From Burkholderia cepacia (lineage in GTDB: Bacteria > Pseudomonadota > Gammaproteobacteria > Burkholderiales > Burkholderiaceae), in assembly GCF_029962485.1 (NCBI RefSeq), contig NZ_CP073638.1, positions 1,798,001 through 1,862,000 of the forward strand: a DNA stretch of 64,000 bases. The letters run 5' to 3'. The position numbers were made by a program, and so were the translations under genes. Positions 17,164 through 29,987 of this stretch are shown here, one piece after another. The number at the start of each line of letters is the position of its first letter. Position 1 is the first letter of the stretch. Below the pieces are notes generated by a model. That model was not told the origin of the DNA and did not search any database. It worked only from the letters and a program-made list of their open reading frames with translations.

Positions 17164-17752
17164 GGAGCGCCCCGATCCAGAAAAAACGCACAGTGTAGAC
17201 GGAGGCGAGTGGGCCGACCGCCTTCCCGGGACGCGCAGTGCGCGTGCCCGGCAAGCCAGCCGTGATTGCGGTAACAGCAGTCCTCGTCCCGTACTTGTTT
17301 CCAGCTAATGCGACCCGGCGTTCGCGCCTAATGCGCGCAGGTTCTGCCTAACGAATGATGAGAGCCATCTTATCAAATGACGATGAGTATTGGCACTCAC
17401 ATTTAGAGCAGAGTGTCAAGGAATCGGGACTCGATTGGCAAGCCGGATTTTTCATGATTGGCGGCATCCAAAAGACCGGATGCGGCACTGCGGAACGAAT
17501 CGGGTGGAATCGGCTGAATGCCTTTCCAGTCATGGGTTTGCGGCCGTCTCCGCCAGATCGGGATATGGCGGCGGAGACACCGTTCAGACAGGGTCGGATC
17601 GCGGCCGGGCGATCCGGTTTTCCGCCATTTTTGATTCCGTTTGTGCGTGAATTCGTTGTTTTATTCCACAGTCCGTTGCAATGTTTTCTGTGCAACCGGC
17701 GCGGGCGACCGGCGCGGGCATCCGGCGCGGGCATCCGCGCCGGATGCACCGG
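17164..17752. other. 589-bp intergenic region with an AT-richer core
   Basis: Between rpfR and the oxoprolinase gene. The part at about 17345-17690 is clearly less GC-rich than its surroundings. Reading frames of 130-140 codons exist on both strands but show no domain, no good ribosome-binding site and no Burkholderia codon bias. It contains a hairpin with 9-bp arms GTCTCCGCC (17546-17554) and GGCGGAGAC (17570-17578). Just before the oxoprolinase end are short direct repeats of CCGGCGCGGGC (from about 17696). The left end holds the rpfR promoter. Whether the core encodes an RNA is unknown. Confidence 0.45.
17718..17747 (-). terminator. Strong hairpin after the oxoprolinase gene
   Basis: A perfect 13-bp inverted repeat, GCATCCGGCGCGG (17718-17730) and CCGCGCCGGATGC (17735-17747), with a 4-base loop, six bases past the oxoprolinase stop codon on the minus strand. 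No T-run follows, so it may act as an RNA-stabilising 3' end or with Rho. Confidence 0.6.
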
Positions 17753-21397
<3,645 letters not shown>

Positions 21398-21517
21398 GAT
21401 GTCGGGTCGATGCGTCGTGGAATCAAGGGACGAGTGCCGCCGCACGGCGCGCGTCGCGCGCCGTGTCACGGTCTCGATGAAAAGGGAAGAAAAACGAAGG
21501 GCCGGCCGCCCTGCCGC

Positions 21518-22816
21518 TTACGCGGCGTCGAGTTCGCGGCCGCGGGTCTCGGGCAGCGTCAGCGCGGCGACGATCACGACGCCGTATGCGGCGACCGCGA
21601 AGATGCCGATGCTCGTGCCGAGCCCGTACTGCTTCGACAGCGCACCGATCAGGAACGGGAACAGCGCACCGATCGCGCGGCCCACGTTGTAGCAGAAGCC
21701 CTGGCCGGAACCGCGCACGCGGGTCGGGAACAGTTCGGTGAGGAACGCGCCCATCCCCGAGAAGATGCCCGACGCGAAGAAGCCGAGCGGGAAGCCGAGC
21801 CACAGCATCGACGCGTTGGTCAGGTTCAGCGACGTGTACGCGAACGCGATCACCATCGAGCCGACCGCGAACAGGATGAAGTTCGGCTTGCGGCCGAGGC
21901 GATCGGTCAGGTACGCACTCGTCAGGTAGCCGACCCACGAACCGAAGATGATCATCGCGAGATAGCCGCCGGTGCCCATCACCGTGAGGTGACGCTCGGT
22001 CTTCAGGAAGGTCGGCAACCACGTCGTGATCGCGTAGTAGCCGCCCTGCGCGCCGGTGGTCAGCAGCGCAGCGCGCAGCGTCGTCGTGATCAGCTTCGGC
22101 GCGAAGATCTCGGTCAGGCGCGGCGCATCGGCCACTTTTGCCTGCGCGGCCTTCTCCTTCTCGTAGACGTCCGGTTCCTTCACGTAGCGGCGGATCGCGA
22201 CGACCAGCAGCGCGGGCGCGAGCCCGACCAGGAACAGCGCGCGCCAGGCCTGCTCGGCCGGCAGCACCGAGAACAGCAGCGCATACAGCAATGCGCACAG
22301 CCCCCAGCCGATCGCCCAGCCCGACTGCACGAGGCCGACCGCCTTGCCGCGATCGCGGGCACGGATCACTTCACCGATCAGCACCGCGCCGGCCGTCCAT
22401 TCGCCGCCGAAGCCGAAGCCCATCAGCGCACGTGCCGCGAGCAGCTGGTGGTAGCTCTGCGCGAGCCCGCACAACGCGGTGAACACGGCGAACCACAGCA
22501 CCGTGAGCTGCAGCGTGCGCACGCGGCCGATCCGGTCGGACAGGATGCCGGCGATCCAGCCGCCGAGCGCCGACGCGAGCAGCGTGATCGTGCCGATGAA
22601 GCCGGCGTCCGCGAGCGAGATGCCCCACGTCGCGACGAGCGTCGGGATCACGAACGACAGCATCTGCGTGTCCATCCCGTCGAGCATGTAGCCGACCTTG
22701 CAGCTCCAGAACGCGCGGCGCTCGCGCGGCTGCGCATCGGCGTACCACGAGAACAGGCCGCTGCGCTCGGGGCTCGCGGGCTCCGCGGCGGGTGCCGCGA
22801 GGGTCTTGCTTTCCAT
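21518..22816 (-). CDS. MFS transporter, aromatic-acid/metabolite:H+ symporter type
   Basis: A 432-aa major facilitator with about twelve membrane segments. Motifs include DGMDTQMLSFVIPTL in helix 1, SDRIGRVRTLQL in loop 2-3, GFGFGGEWTAGAVLIGE in helices 4-5 and TDRLGRKPNFILF in loop 8-9, typical of the metabolite:H+ and aromatic-acid:H+ symporters. It is the middle gene of the operon with the DUF1445 protein (82 bp upstream) and 5-oxoprolinase (120 bp downstream), so it is probably the uptake system for their substrate, such as 5-oxoproline or a glutamate derivative. Confidence 0.88.
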   Translation of the reverse strand: MESKTLAAPAAEPASPERSGLFSWYADAQPRERRAFWSCKVGYMLDGMDTQMLSFVIPTLVATWGISLADAGFIGTITLLASALGGWIAGILSDRIGRVRTLQLTVLWFAVFTALCGLAQSYHQLLAARALMGFGFGGEWTAGAVLIGEVIRARDRGKAVGLVQSGWAIGWGLCALLYALLFSVLPAEQAWRALFLVGLAPALLVVAIRRYVKEPDVYEKEKAAQAKVADAPRLTEIFAPKLITTTLRAALLTTGAQGGYYAITTWLPTFLKTERHLTVMGTGGYLAMIIFGSWVGYLTSAYLTDRLGRKPNFILFAVGSMVIAFAYTSLNLTNASMLWLGFPLGFFASGIFSGMGAFLTELFPTRVRGSGQGFCYNVGRAIGALFPFLIGALSKQYGLGTSIGIFAVAAYGVVIVAALTLPETRGRELDAA

Positions 22817-22898
22817 GGTGGTGCTCCTGTCGTTATGCGCGTTCGAATGGCGATCGTGCGTGCGGTATGTCGTGCGTGGCCGTCTGCCGGCCCGGAAT

Positions 22899-23672
22899 TC
22901 AGAATACGGCGAGCGACGCGTTCGTGATGTCGGTCATCAGCATGTGGCCGGGCGTATGCGCGATCGCGATCGGCAGCTTCGCCTCCATCAGCGCGGTTTG
23001 CGGCGTCACGCCGCACGCCCAGAACACCGGCAGCTCGCCGTCGCGGATCGTGACTGCATCGCCGAACTCGGGTGCGTTCAGATCGGCAATGCCGAGTTCC
23101 CCCGGATGGCCGATATGGATCGGCGCGCCGTGCACGCCCGGGAACCGGCTCGTGATCTGCACCGCGCGGATCGCGTCGGCGCCGCGCATCGGCCGCATCG
23201 ACACAACCAGCTGGCCGCCGAAGATGCCCGCGCGGCGGTTCGGAATCGACGTGCGGTACATCGGCACGTTGCGACCCTCCTCGACGTGGCGCAGCCCGAT
23301 CCCCTCGCGGGCGAGCATGTCCTCGAACGAGAACGAGCAGCCGATCGCAAACACGACGAAATCGTCGCGCCACAGCGCTTCCAGCGACTCGACGCGCTCG
23401 GTCAGGCGGCCGTCGCGGTACACGTTGTAGCTCGGCACGTCGGTGCGGATGTCGAGATCCTCGCCGAGCGCGTCGATCCGGAACGCGCCCGGTTCGCCGA
23501 CGCCCAGCAGCGGGCACGCTTTCGGGTTTGCCTGGCAGAAGCGCAGGAAATCATGCGCATACGCGTCGGGCAGGATCGCGAGGTTCGCTTGCGCAAACGG
23601 GCCGCAATGGCCGGCGGTCGGGCCGCGGAACGCGCCGTGGCGCACGGACTGGCGGAATTCGGAAGGCGTCAT
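22899..23672 (-). CDS. DUF1445 (UPF0317) protein, D-glutamate-cyclase type
   Basis: A 257-aa protein of the DUF1445/UPF0317 family, usually annotated as putative hydro-lyase. Conserved stretches are [60 protein letters not shown] and [32 protein letters not shown]. The mammalian D-glutamate cyclase DGLUCY, which turns D-glutamate into 5-oxo-D-proline, carries this domain. A 5-oxoprolinase in the same operon makes a related reaction plausible here, but that is inference. It is the first gene of the operon and is divergent from a LysR regulator. Confidence 0.87.
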   Translation of the reverse strand: MTPSEFRQSVRHGAFRGPTAGHCGPFAQANLAILPDAYAHDFLRFCQANPKACPLLGVGEPGAFRIDALGEDLDIRTDVPSYNVYRDGRLTERVESLEALWRDDFVVFAIGCSFSFEDMLAREGIGLRHVEEGRNVPMYRTSIPNRRAGIFGGQLVVSMRPMRGADAIRAVQITSRFPGVHGAPIHIGHPGELGIADLNAPEFGDAVTIRDGELPVFWACGVTPQTALMEAKLPIAIAHTPGHMLMTDITNASLAVF

Positions 23673-23734
23673 GATGTTGGATCGCTGATCGGGATGGCGT
23701 CGGGATGACGGTGGCGTGTCATCGGATACGGCGA

Positions 23735-23764
23735 AGAATAGAAAAGAAAAAATTTTGTCGCCAA
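23735..23764 (-). promoter_or_regulatory. Sigma-70-like promoter of the DUF1445 operon
   Basis: On the minus strand TTGGCG and TATTCT are separated by 18 bases in an AT-rich stretch about 60 bp before the DUF1445 start. The matches to the -35 and -10 consensus are fair. The 206-bp divergent region up to the LysR gene should also hold the LysR binding site; I cannot point to one with certainty. Confidence 0.4.
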
Positions 23765-23878
23765 CGAGTTTTTTTGCGTCTCTTGTATAGAATTTCTTAA
23801 CACATCTCGGGGTTTTCCCCTGCTCCGTTCACTTTTCCTCACCGGCAAGCTGCGCCTTCATCGTCCTCCCGATCCGCC

Positions 23879-24811
23879 ATGAACACGCGTTTTCTCGAAA
23901 CCTTCGTCACGCTCGCGAAGCTGCGCAACTTCCGCACGACGGCTGCGGCGCTGCACGCGACGCCGGCCGCGATCTCGCAGCGCCTGAAGGCGCTGGAGGA
24001 CGAACTGCAGACAGTACTCGTCGATCGCGACAGTCGTGAATTCCGGCTCACGCCGAACGGCGAGTACCTGCTCGGCTATGCAAAGGCCGTGGTCGAGGCC
24101 ACGCAGGAGCTGCAGGCCGCCGCGTCCGGAGAAAGCGCGCTGCGCGGCAAGCTGCGGCTCGGCGTGATCGAGACCGTCGTGCACAGCTGGCTTCCGCACT
24201 ATATGCGGCGGCTGGCGGCCGACTATCCGCAGCTGGAAATCGACCTGACCGTCGACGTGAGCGTCGTGTTGCAGCGCCGACTGATGGCCGGCGAGCTCGA
24301 CCTGATCATCCGCGTCGAGGGCAGCGACGAGGCGTCGGTCGTGTGCGACGCGCTCGCGAACTACCCGGTGCGCTGGATCGCGCGCGCGGGGCTGCTGCCG
24401 AACACGCGCACGGGCCTCGCGCGGCAGGTGCTGCGCCAGCCGATCCTGACCTACGGACGCGGCACCGCGCCGCATCGTGCGCTGGAAGACATCGTCCGCG
24501 CGCTCGCGCACGCGCATGGCGTGCCGCTGTCGGAGACGCGCATCACCGGGTCGCCGTCGATCTCGGTAATCGTACAGCTGGTGCGCGACGGTTTCGGCGT
24601 CGCCGCGATTCCGGTGCTGTTCGTCGATGCGCTGATCGAAAGCGGCGAGGTTGTCGAGCTGCCGCTGCAGCCGTCGCCGCCGTCGATCGTCGTGTCGATG
24701 TCGCGACGGGCGGATGCGCCGAGGTTCGTGCACGGTGCGTCAATTGCCGCGCGGGCGGCGTGTCATGAGTATTGCGAGAAGAGTACGCGGAGGTTGGTTG
24801 AAGCGCTTTGA
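23879..24811 (+). CDS. LysR-family regulator of the oxoprolinase operon
   Basis: A 310-aa LysR regulator. The N-terminal winged helix (residues 1-60; FLETFVTLAKLRNFRTTAAALHATPAAISQRLKALEDEL) is followed by a linker helix and a substrate-binding co-inducer domain (about 90-300; GKLRLGVIETVVHSWLP). It is divergent from the DUF1445-MFS-oxoprolinase operon with 206 bp between, the classic position for a LysR activator of that operon. The co-inducer may be a pathway intermediate such as oxoproline or D-glutamate; this is inferred. Confidence 0.92.
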   Translation: MNTRFLETFVTLAKLRNFRTTAAALHATPAAISQRLKALEDELQTVLVDRDSREFRLTPNGEYLLGYAKAVVEATQELQAAASGESALRGKLRLGVIETVVHSWLPHYMRRLAADYPQLEIDLTVDVSVVLQRRLMAGELDLIIRVEGSDEASVVCDALANYPVRWIARAGLLPNTRTGLARQVLRQPILTYGRGTAPHRALEDIVRALAHAHGVPLSETRITGSPSISVIVQLVRDGFGVAAIPVLFVDALIESGEVVELPLQPSPPSIVVSMSRRADAPRFVHGASIAARAACHEYCEKSTRRLVEAL

Positions 24812-24964
24812 CTTTGCAGCGGTGGATGACCTGCTTTCGACATCGCGGCGGGAATCGCCCACAATCGCCCTCGGCGCGTTTGCACTTCGCGCTACGCATC
24901 GTGAATGACGGCACGGCCGTCCGGCATTCACCGATTCGCATGCCCCGCACGACAAGAAGGCACC

Positions 24965-25831
24965 ATGCCGATCCGCTCCGCTTCCACCCGCCTGAACCTC
25001 GCGCGCGCCGTGATCGTCGCGCTGTATGTCGCGTCGCTGCTGCTGCCCGTCGCGGCCGAACCGCCGAATGCGGCCGGCGCGGTGAGCTGGTGGCACGGGT
25101 ACACGGTGCTCGCGCTCGGCGGCCTCGCGATCCTCGACCTGCAGTTCGCGTGGCTCGGCAACCCGCTGCTCGTCGTGGCACTGATCAGGCCGAACCGTAC
25201 CGTGTCCGCGCTGCTCGCCGTGGTCGTGGTGTTCGCGATCGGCTGGCACACGATCCCGACCGACGCGAACTACGAAAAAATCGGCACGTTCGGCCTCGGG
25301 TACTACCTGTGGATTGCTGCGATGATTGGCGCCGCCGTGTTGCCGTGGATCGATGGTCTCGGAGGGAACGACAGCGTTGCGGCCGAAGCGGTTGCCGCTA
25401 CCGCATCGGCAAGCACCAGCCGCCCGGCGCAACCGCATGCCGCACCGTCATCGGCCCGCCCGCCGGGCCGGCAAAGCGGCTGGACCGTCACCGCGACCGA
25501 CACGCGCATCGAGTCGACCGACCCGACCGGCGCAACACGCGGAATCGCGCTGTCCGACCTCGGTGCGGTCCTGATCGAAACCAACGACCAGGGGCCATTC
25601 GTGTCGGATGTCTGGTGGATCCTGTTCGACACGAACAAGCAGTTCGCGTGCGGGTTCCCGCAGGACACCGAAGGCGCGAAAGCAGCCGTCGACCGGCTGC
25701 TCGACCTGCCCGGCATCGATCATCGCAAGGTCATCGACGCGCAGACGTCGATCCAGAACGCGACGTTCCCGATCTGGGAACGAGCGGTTCAAGCGGAGCC
25801 GAAGGACGACGAGACGCAACGCACCGGCTGA
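24965..25831 (+). CDS. Hypothetical membrane protein with soluble C-terminal domain
   Basis: A 288-aa protein. The ATG at 24965 follows AGAAGG; a longer in-frame start at 24905 is less likely. About four transmembrane segments occupy residues 12-130 (AVIVALYVASLLLPVA, VLALGGLAILDLQFAWL, ALLAVVVVFAIGW, LWIAAMIGAAVLPWI). An Ala/Ser/Pro-rich linker leads to a soluble domain (about 180-285; SDVWWILFDTNKQFACGFPQD, then AVDRLLDLPGIDHRKVIDAQ). I do not recognise the family. It is a single gene, converging with the beta-propeller-like gene across a strong terminator. Confidence 0.7.
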   Translation: MPIRSASTRLNLARAVIVALYVASLLLPVAAEPPNAAGAVSWWHGYTVLALGGLAILDLQFAWLGNPLLVVALIRPNRTVSALLAVVVVFAIGWHTIPTDANYEKIGTFGLGYYLWIAAMIGAAVLPWIDGLGGNDSVAAEAVAATASASTSRPAQPHAAPSSARPPGRQSGWTVTATDTRIESTDPTGATRGIALSDLGAVLIETNDQGPFVSDVWWILFDTNKQFACGFPQDTEGAKAAVDRLLDLPGIDHRKVIDAQTSIQNATFPIWERAVQAEPKDDETQRTG

Positions 25832-25855
25832 AAACGCGCGTCGATCATTGCTGAA

Positions 25856-25885
25856 GGCACGGCCGCCGAAACAGGCGGCCGTGCC
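25856..25885. terminator. Bidirectional hairpin terminator
   Basis: A perfect 12-bp stem, GGCACGGCCGCC and GGCGGCCGTGCC, with the loop GAAACA. It lies between convergent genes ending at 25831 and 25920, so it can end both transcripts. Confidence 0.7.
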
Positions 25886-25919
25886 TGCCGAGCCCGGCAT
25901 CAGCCGGGCATCACCCCCC

Positions 25920-27617
25920 TCAGTGCGACCGGCCCGTTTCCGTACCCGGCGCGAACGAGATGCCGCGCAGCACTTCCGCAAACTTCGCCGTACGCAGCAC
26001 CGCGAACCGCTCGGTGGCAGCCGTCGTCGCGCTCGTGTTGCGCAGCGCGTCGCGCACCGCGACGAGCCGGTTCGGATCGGCGCCGACGTCGCCGTTGCCG
26101 CTGACCGTCGACGTGACCGCCCAGATCGTCACCGTGCCATCGCGTTCGACGCGGCCCGTCAGGTTGCGCAGGCCAGCCGTCGCCGGCGCCCACGGCAACC
26201 CCGTCGCCGCATTGTTGCCGAGCGGATAACCCGCCACGGAATACGGCTTGCCGAGGTCCAGCCCGTTCTGCAGCGTGTACGCGAGCTTCCACTGCTTCGT
26301 GCCCGCGTCGTACACCCACTTCTGCAGGCCGGCGCCCGTCTGCGCGGCCGCATGCGTGTACAGGTCCGCGCCACCCGTGTAGCCGTCGCCTTCATCCGCG
26401 ACGTACAGCGTGTTCGCGTCGGCGAACCACATCCCGAACGGGTAGGAGAGCGTCGTCGCGGTCTTGTTCGGCGTGGTCGGGAAGCCCGCCAGCACGCACA
26501 TGTTGTTCGGCAAACCCGTCGTCTGCAGCGTCGCCGCGTTGTACGCGAGCGGCGCCGTCGGCAGCACGGCCTTCGGCGACGGCACGCCGACGCCCGACGG
26601 GCACGCGGTGCCGGTCGTATCGACGAAGTACACGGTGTTCACGCCGTTGCCGCCGCTGCCCTTCGAGTAGTACACGACGTTGTCGTGCACCGCGATGCCG
26701 CGGAAGTTGTCGTCCTTGCCGATCTTGTCGGCCTTCGCGCCGAGTTCCGTGACCGAAAAGCTCGCGAGGGGCGTCGGCACGCCCGGATCCTGCTGCGCTT
26801 CGTGGTGCTTCGCGCCGTCGATCAGTTGCGCGCCCGCGCCGAGGATCACGTTGTCCGGTTGCGGATTCGAACCGTTGCCGGCATTGCCCGACGTGTAGTA
26901 GATCTCGCGGCCGTCGCGGTTGTTCAGGATCGCCGCGCGGCCGTTGTTGCCGCTGTACGCGTTCGTCTCGGTGAAGCGGAAATGGCCGTGACGATCGACG
27001 CGCGCGATCGCGCGATAGAAGTTCTGCCCGTCCGGGTTCGTCGTATCGACCGCGAGCGGCGTGTTCGAGTTCGACACGTCGATCGTGTTGACCGGTGCGA
27101 CGTAACCCATGAACGTCAGGTAGTTGCCGTCGGCCGACAGGTGCAGGCCGAGTTCCGACTTCGAGCTGAAGCTCGTCACCATCTGGTCGTGCGCGAAGCC
27201 TTTCTGCAGGCTGTTCGGCACTTCGAGGGTGCTGACGGTGCCGCCCGCCGGCGTGATCTGGTCGAGGAAGATGCGCGACGTGATGCCGAAACTGCCGTCG
27301 TAGCGGTCGTTGTTCCACAAGTACGGATAGGTGCCGTCGTTCGGCGCGCCCGAAGCCGCGCCGCAACCGCCGGTGGTCTTCGCGCAGTTCGGCGGCAGGA
27401 TCGCGCCGGGTTGCACGTTGGCTGACACGTTGTCGTACACGCTGCGGCTGAGCACCAGGAAGCCCGGCACGAAACCCGGTGCAAAGCGGCTTTCACCGCC
27501 GTCATTCGGGGCGGCCTGCGCGCCGATGCTCGCTGCGATCAGCGTGAGTGCGACGACGGGAACGGTTCGATCGCGCAGCGCGCGGCGGCGCTTCGCGGAC
27601 AAGGCGAAATTCGGCAT
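25920..27617 (-). CDS. Exported beta-propeller-like protein of unknown function
   Basis: A 565-aa protein. The start at 27617 has GGAG eight bases upstream and yields a classic signal peptide (KRRRALRDR, hydrophobic VPVVALTLIAASIG, cleavage after AQA). The mature part has repeated Gly/Asn/Tyr-rich strands such as LHLSADGNYLTFMGYV, FRGIAVHDNVVYYSKG and PFGMWFADANTLYVADEGDGY, which look like blades of a beta-propeller. Two Cys pairs (NCAKTTGGCG and ACPSGVG/MCVLAG) may form disulfides in the periplasm. I recognise no catalytic motif. It is monocistronic; an upstream in-frame ATG at 27638 is the alternative start. Confidence 0.72.
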   Translation of the reverse strand: MPNFALSAKRRRALRDRTVPVVALTLIAASIGAQAAPNDGGESRFAPGFVPGFLVLSRSVYDNVSANVQPGAILPPNCAKTTGGCGAASGAPNDGTYPYLWNNDRYDGSFGITSRIFLDQITPAGGTVSTLEVPNSLQKGFAHDQMVTSFSSKSELGLHLSADGNYLTFMGYVAPVNTIDVSNSNTPLAVDTTNPDGQNFYRAIARVDRHGHFRFTETNAYSGNNGRAAILNNRDGREIYYTSGNAGNGSNPQPDNVILGAGAQLIDGAKHHEAQQDPGVPTPLASFSVTELGAKADKIGKDDNFRGIAVHDNVVYYSKGSGGNGVNTVYFVDTTGTACPSGVGVPSPKAVLPTAPLAYNAATLQTTGLPNNMCVLAGFPTTPNKTATTLSYPFGMWFADANTLYVADEGDGYTGGADLYTHAAAQTGAGLQKWVYDAGTKQWKLAYTLQNGLDLGKPYSVAGYPLGNNAATGLPWAPATAGLRNLTGRVERDGTVTIWAVTSTVSGNGDVGADPNRLVAVRDALRNTSATTAATERFAVLRTAKFAEVLRGISFAPGTETGRSH

Positions 27618-27802
27618 GGACAAGGCTCCGTACGACATCGATTGGGGATGTTGTTGTGGACAGACTGACGACGTGAAGCCACGCCACCTTAGCCATGCTT
27701 GATGAAGAATTGATTGCACGCGATGTCGCCGGAACCCGCAGACAAATACGAGTGTGACTCGCGCCTCTTTTTGTTATTTATCCGTAATGCGAAAGAAATG
27801 AA

Positions 27803-28141
27803 TCAGACAGCCGGCGACGCGGATTGCCCGGCATGCGGCTGCGTCAACTTGCCGTCGCCGTACTCACGGAGCACCTTCGAGATCACGACGCGATAGCCGT
27901 CGAGCCAGCGCGCCTGCTTCGCTTTCGCTTCGAGATGCGCCGGATGCTGCATCAACTGCTGCAGCGCCGCTTCTGATTCCCAGTAGTAGACGTTCTGGAT
28001 CAGCCCCGCTTCGGCGTTCTCCCAGGTTTCCTCGCCGAGATAGCCGGGCGTCGCGCGCGCCATGTCGGCGATCTGTCGGTCGAGCCGGTGGAATTCGTCG
28101 TCATATTGCCCGGCACGGAAAATGAAGGTCGACGCGTACAT
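27803..28141 (-). CDS. Antibiotic biosynthesis monooxygenase (ABM) domain protein
   Basis: A 112-aa dimeric alpha/beta-barrel protein of the ABM superfamily. Typical features: the N-terminal strand YASTFIFRAGQYDDEFHRL, the turn ARATPGYLGEETWEN, the strand QNVYYWESEAALQQLMQHPAHLEAKA and the final WLDGYRVVISKVL. Family members include quinol monooxygenases and haem-degrading enzymes, but many are uncharacterised; the WES-A-L-HP-H pattern is common in the uncharacterised group. It lies 65 bp after the end of the sulfatase operon on the same strand and could be its last member or independent. Confidence 0.82.
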   Translation of the reverse strand: MYASTFIFRAGQYDDEFHRLDRQIADMARATPGYLGEETWENAEAGLIQNVYYWESEAALQQLMQHPAHLEAKAKQARWLDGYRVVISKVLREYGDGKLTQPHAGQSASPAV

Positions 28142-28206
28142 GCACGCTCCATCGAAGACGGTTGAAAGAGCGCCAAGTGTAAGGCACGCACGGCGTGCCA
28201 CGATCG

Positions 28207-29181
28207 TTACGCAGTGGGCGGATCAGTGTCGAGCCATGCGTCGATGTATGACGCGTCTTCAAGGGCCCCGGCCGCAGGTGCCGGCGTCGCCGCAAGCGCA
28301 TGCCGCGCACGTTCGAGCGCCTGCGCGAAGCCGCGCAACTCGTGCGTCGCGGGCCGATCGTCGGCGCGTCGGCGTGCGAGCGCCGCTTCGATGTTTGCAC
28401 CGATCAATGCCCGCTGCGCGTCGATGAAGTCGATGCACAGCGCGCGGCAATGTGCGGAAGCCGATGCGACGGCCAGCAACACGGGCACGATCGACACGGT
28501 CAGGTAGCCGCCCGGTGCGAGCCGCGACAGCGCATGACGCACGTCCTGCCCGCCATCGGTCAACGACGCGAACACCGCATCGCGCCACACCGCGCGCTCG
28601 AACGTGAGCGCGTCGCGATGCGCGTCGAGCGCCGCGCGATCCGCGACCTGCCCGGCCGTTACCAACGGAATCGGAAAGGAAGATTCGATGGAAGGCTGCG
28701 CGGCTCCCGCCTCGACGATGCAGTTCGCGCCCAGCCATGCCGTTTCGTCGCGCCGTGCGGCAAGCACGCGCGACTGCAACCGGTCAGGCAACATCGGATC
28801 GAGCGGCACCGCGCCGCAGATCGACGGTTTCTCCGCGTGCACACTGCAGCAGCCGTCGTCGGCCAGCGCCGCACAACGGCCGAGCGACGGATAGTCGTAG
28901 CCCTGCAGCGTCAGCGCGATCCATTCGCCATTCGCGCCGCCGATACGATGGAACAGCCGGTCGGCCAGCGCTTCGGATGCCGCAACATCATCCGCATCGA
29001 GCGCATGCTCATGCCCGCCCGCACGCCAGCGTTCGCCGATCCGCCGCTTCGGCACGCGACGGATCGTCAGCGCGCCGACGAAGCGATGCCGATGCCGGAA
29101 CAGTTCGCGCAACGACAGCGTCGGCGCGCTGTTGCAGCAGCGTCCGCATGCATTGCACGCGAGCCCATACGTCTCTACCAC
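28207..29181 (-). CDS. YkgJ-type cysteine-cluster protein
   Basis: A 324-aa protein with an N-terminal cysteine cluster: Cys9, 12, 15 and 16 in ACNACGRCCNS, then Cys103 (GRCAAL), Cys111-112 (DGCCSVH) and Cys122 (SICG). This is the metal- or Fe-S-binding module of the YkgJ/FliB group, which includes the flagellin lysine methylase. The C-terminal 170 residues are helical and unknown. The start is GTG at 29181, overlapping the stop of the preceding gene (GTGGTAG), so the two are translationally coupled. As last gene of the sulfatase operon it may serve in maturation or redox support; this is inference. Confidence 0.75.
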   Translation of the reverse strand: MVETYGLACNACGRCCNSAPTLSLRELFRHRHRFVGALTIRRVPKRRIGERWRAGGHEHALDADDVAASEALADRLFHRIGGANGEWIALTLQGYDYPSLGRCAALADDGCCSVHAEKPSICGAVPLDPMLPDRLQSRVLAARRDETAWLGANCIVEAGAAQPSIESSFPIPLVTAGQVADRAALDAHRDALTFERAVWRDAVFASLTDGGQDVRHALSRLAPGGYLTVSIVPVLLAVASASAHCRALCIDFIDAQRALIGANIEAALARRRADDRPATHELRGFAQALERARHALAATPAPAAGALEDASYIDAWLDTDPPTA

Positions 29182-29987
29182 GGCCGCCGCACCGAATCCT
29201 GGTAGCGCGTGAGGATGAAGCGCGCGACGTCGTCCGAGTGATACGCGGCGACGAGCTGCGCGACCCACGGTTTCGTGCGATCGGCGTCGCGCACCGTCAG
29301 CACATTCGCATACGGCGAGCGGGCATCTTCGAGGCTGATGCTGTCGCGCGCGGGTTGCAGCCCCGCGCGGGCGGCATCGTCGCTGTCGATCGCGACGAAC
29401 GCGGCCGTATCGAGCTCCGCGTAAAGCCGGTCGCGGCGCAGCGCGACGAGTTTCAGTCCAAGCCGGTTTCCGGTCACGTCGCGCAGCGTCGCGTGCAGGC
29501 CGGCCTTCTCGCGCAGCGTCACCAGCGTGTCGTTCTGCAGCAGCACGAGCGCGCGTGCCATGCCGCGCGGATCGGCGGGAAGCGCGACCGTCGCGCCCGG
29601 TTGCAATGCGTTCAGGCTTTTCAGCTTGCGCGAATAAAACGCCATCGGCAGCGTGACGGTCGGCGCGACGTCGGTCAGTGCGTAGCGCTTCTGCGTGCGC
29701 GTCGCGGCAAGCTGTTGCGCATCCTCGAAGCTGGCCGCGTCGATCCGGCCGTCGGCAAGCGCCGTGTCGATACGTGACGCGTCGTCGAATTCGACGACGT
29801 CGATACCCAATCCTCGCGTGGCGGCAACCCGCCTCACTTCGTCCAGGATCTGCGCATGCACGCCGCGCGTGACGCCGACGCGCACCGCCGGTGCAACGGC
29901 GTCGGCCGCCACCGCCGATCCCTGCTGCACGACGCCGCACGCGGCCAGCAACCACACCAAAACGAATCGCACGAAGCCCTTCGTCAT
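29175..29987 (-). CDS. NlpA/MetQ-like substrate-binding lipoprotein
   Basis: A 270-aa protein with a lipoprotein-like signal peptide (hydrophobic VRFVLVWLLAACG; lipobox Cys17). The body matches the NlpA/MetQ methionine-binding family: VRVGVTRGVHAQILDEV, IDTALADGRIDAASF, RGMARALVLLQNDTLVTLREKAG and AIDSDDAARAGLQPARDSI. Family members bind methionine or other small substrates in the periplasm. No ABC permease or ATPase adjoins it, so it either pairs with an unlinked transporter or has a sensing role. Its ATG overlaps the stop of the formylglycine-generating enzyme gene by four bases (ATGA), so they are co-translated. Confidence 0.8.
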   Translation of the reverse strand: MTKGFVRFVLVWLLAACGVVQQGSAVAADAVAPAVRVGVTRGVHAQILDEVRRVAATRGLGIDVVEFDDASRIDTALADGRIDAASFEDAQQLAATRTQKRYALTDVAPTVTLPMAFYSRKLKSLNALQPGATVALPADPRGMARALVLLQNDTLVTLREKAGLHATLRDVTGNRLGLKLVALRRDRLYAELDTAAFVAIDSDDAARAGLQPARDSISLEDARSPYANVLTVRDADRTKPWVAQLVAAYHSDDVARFILTRYQDSVRRPW

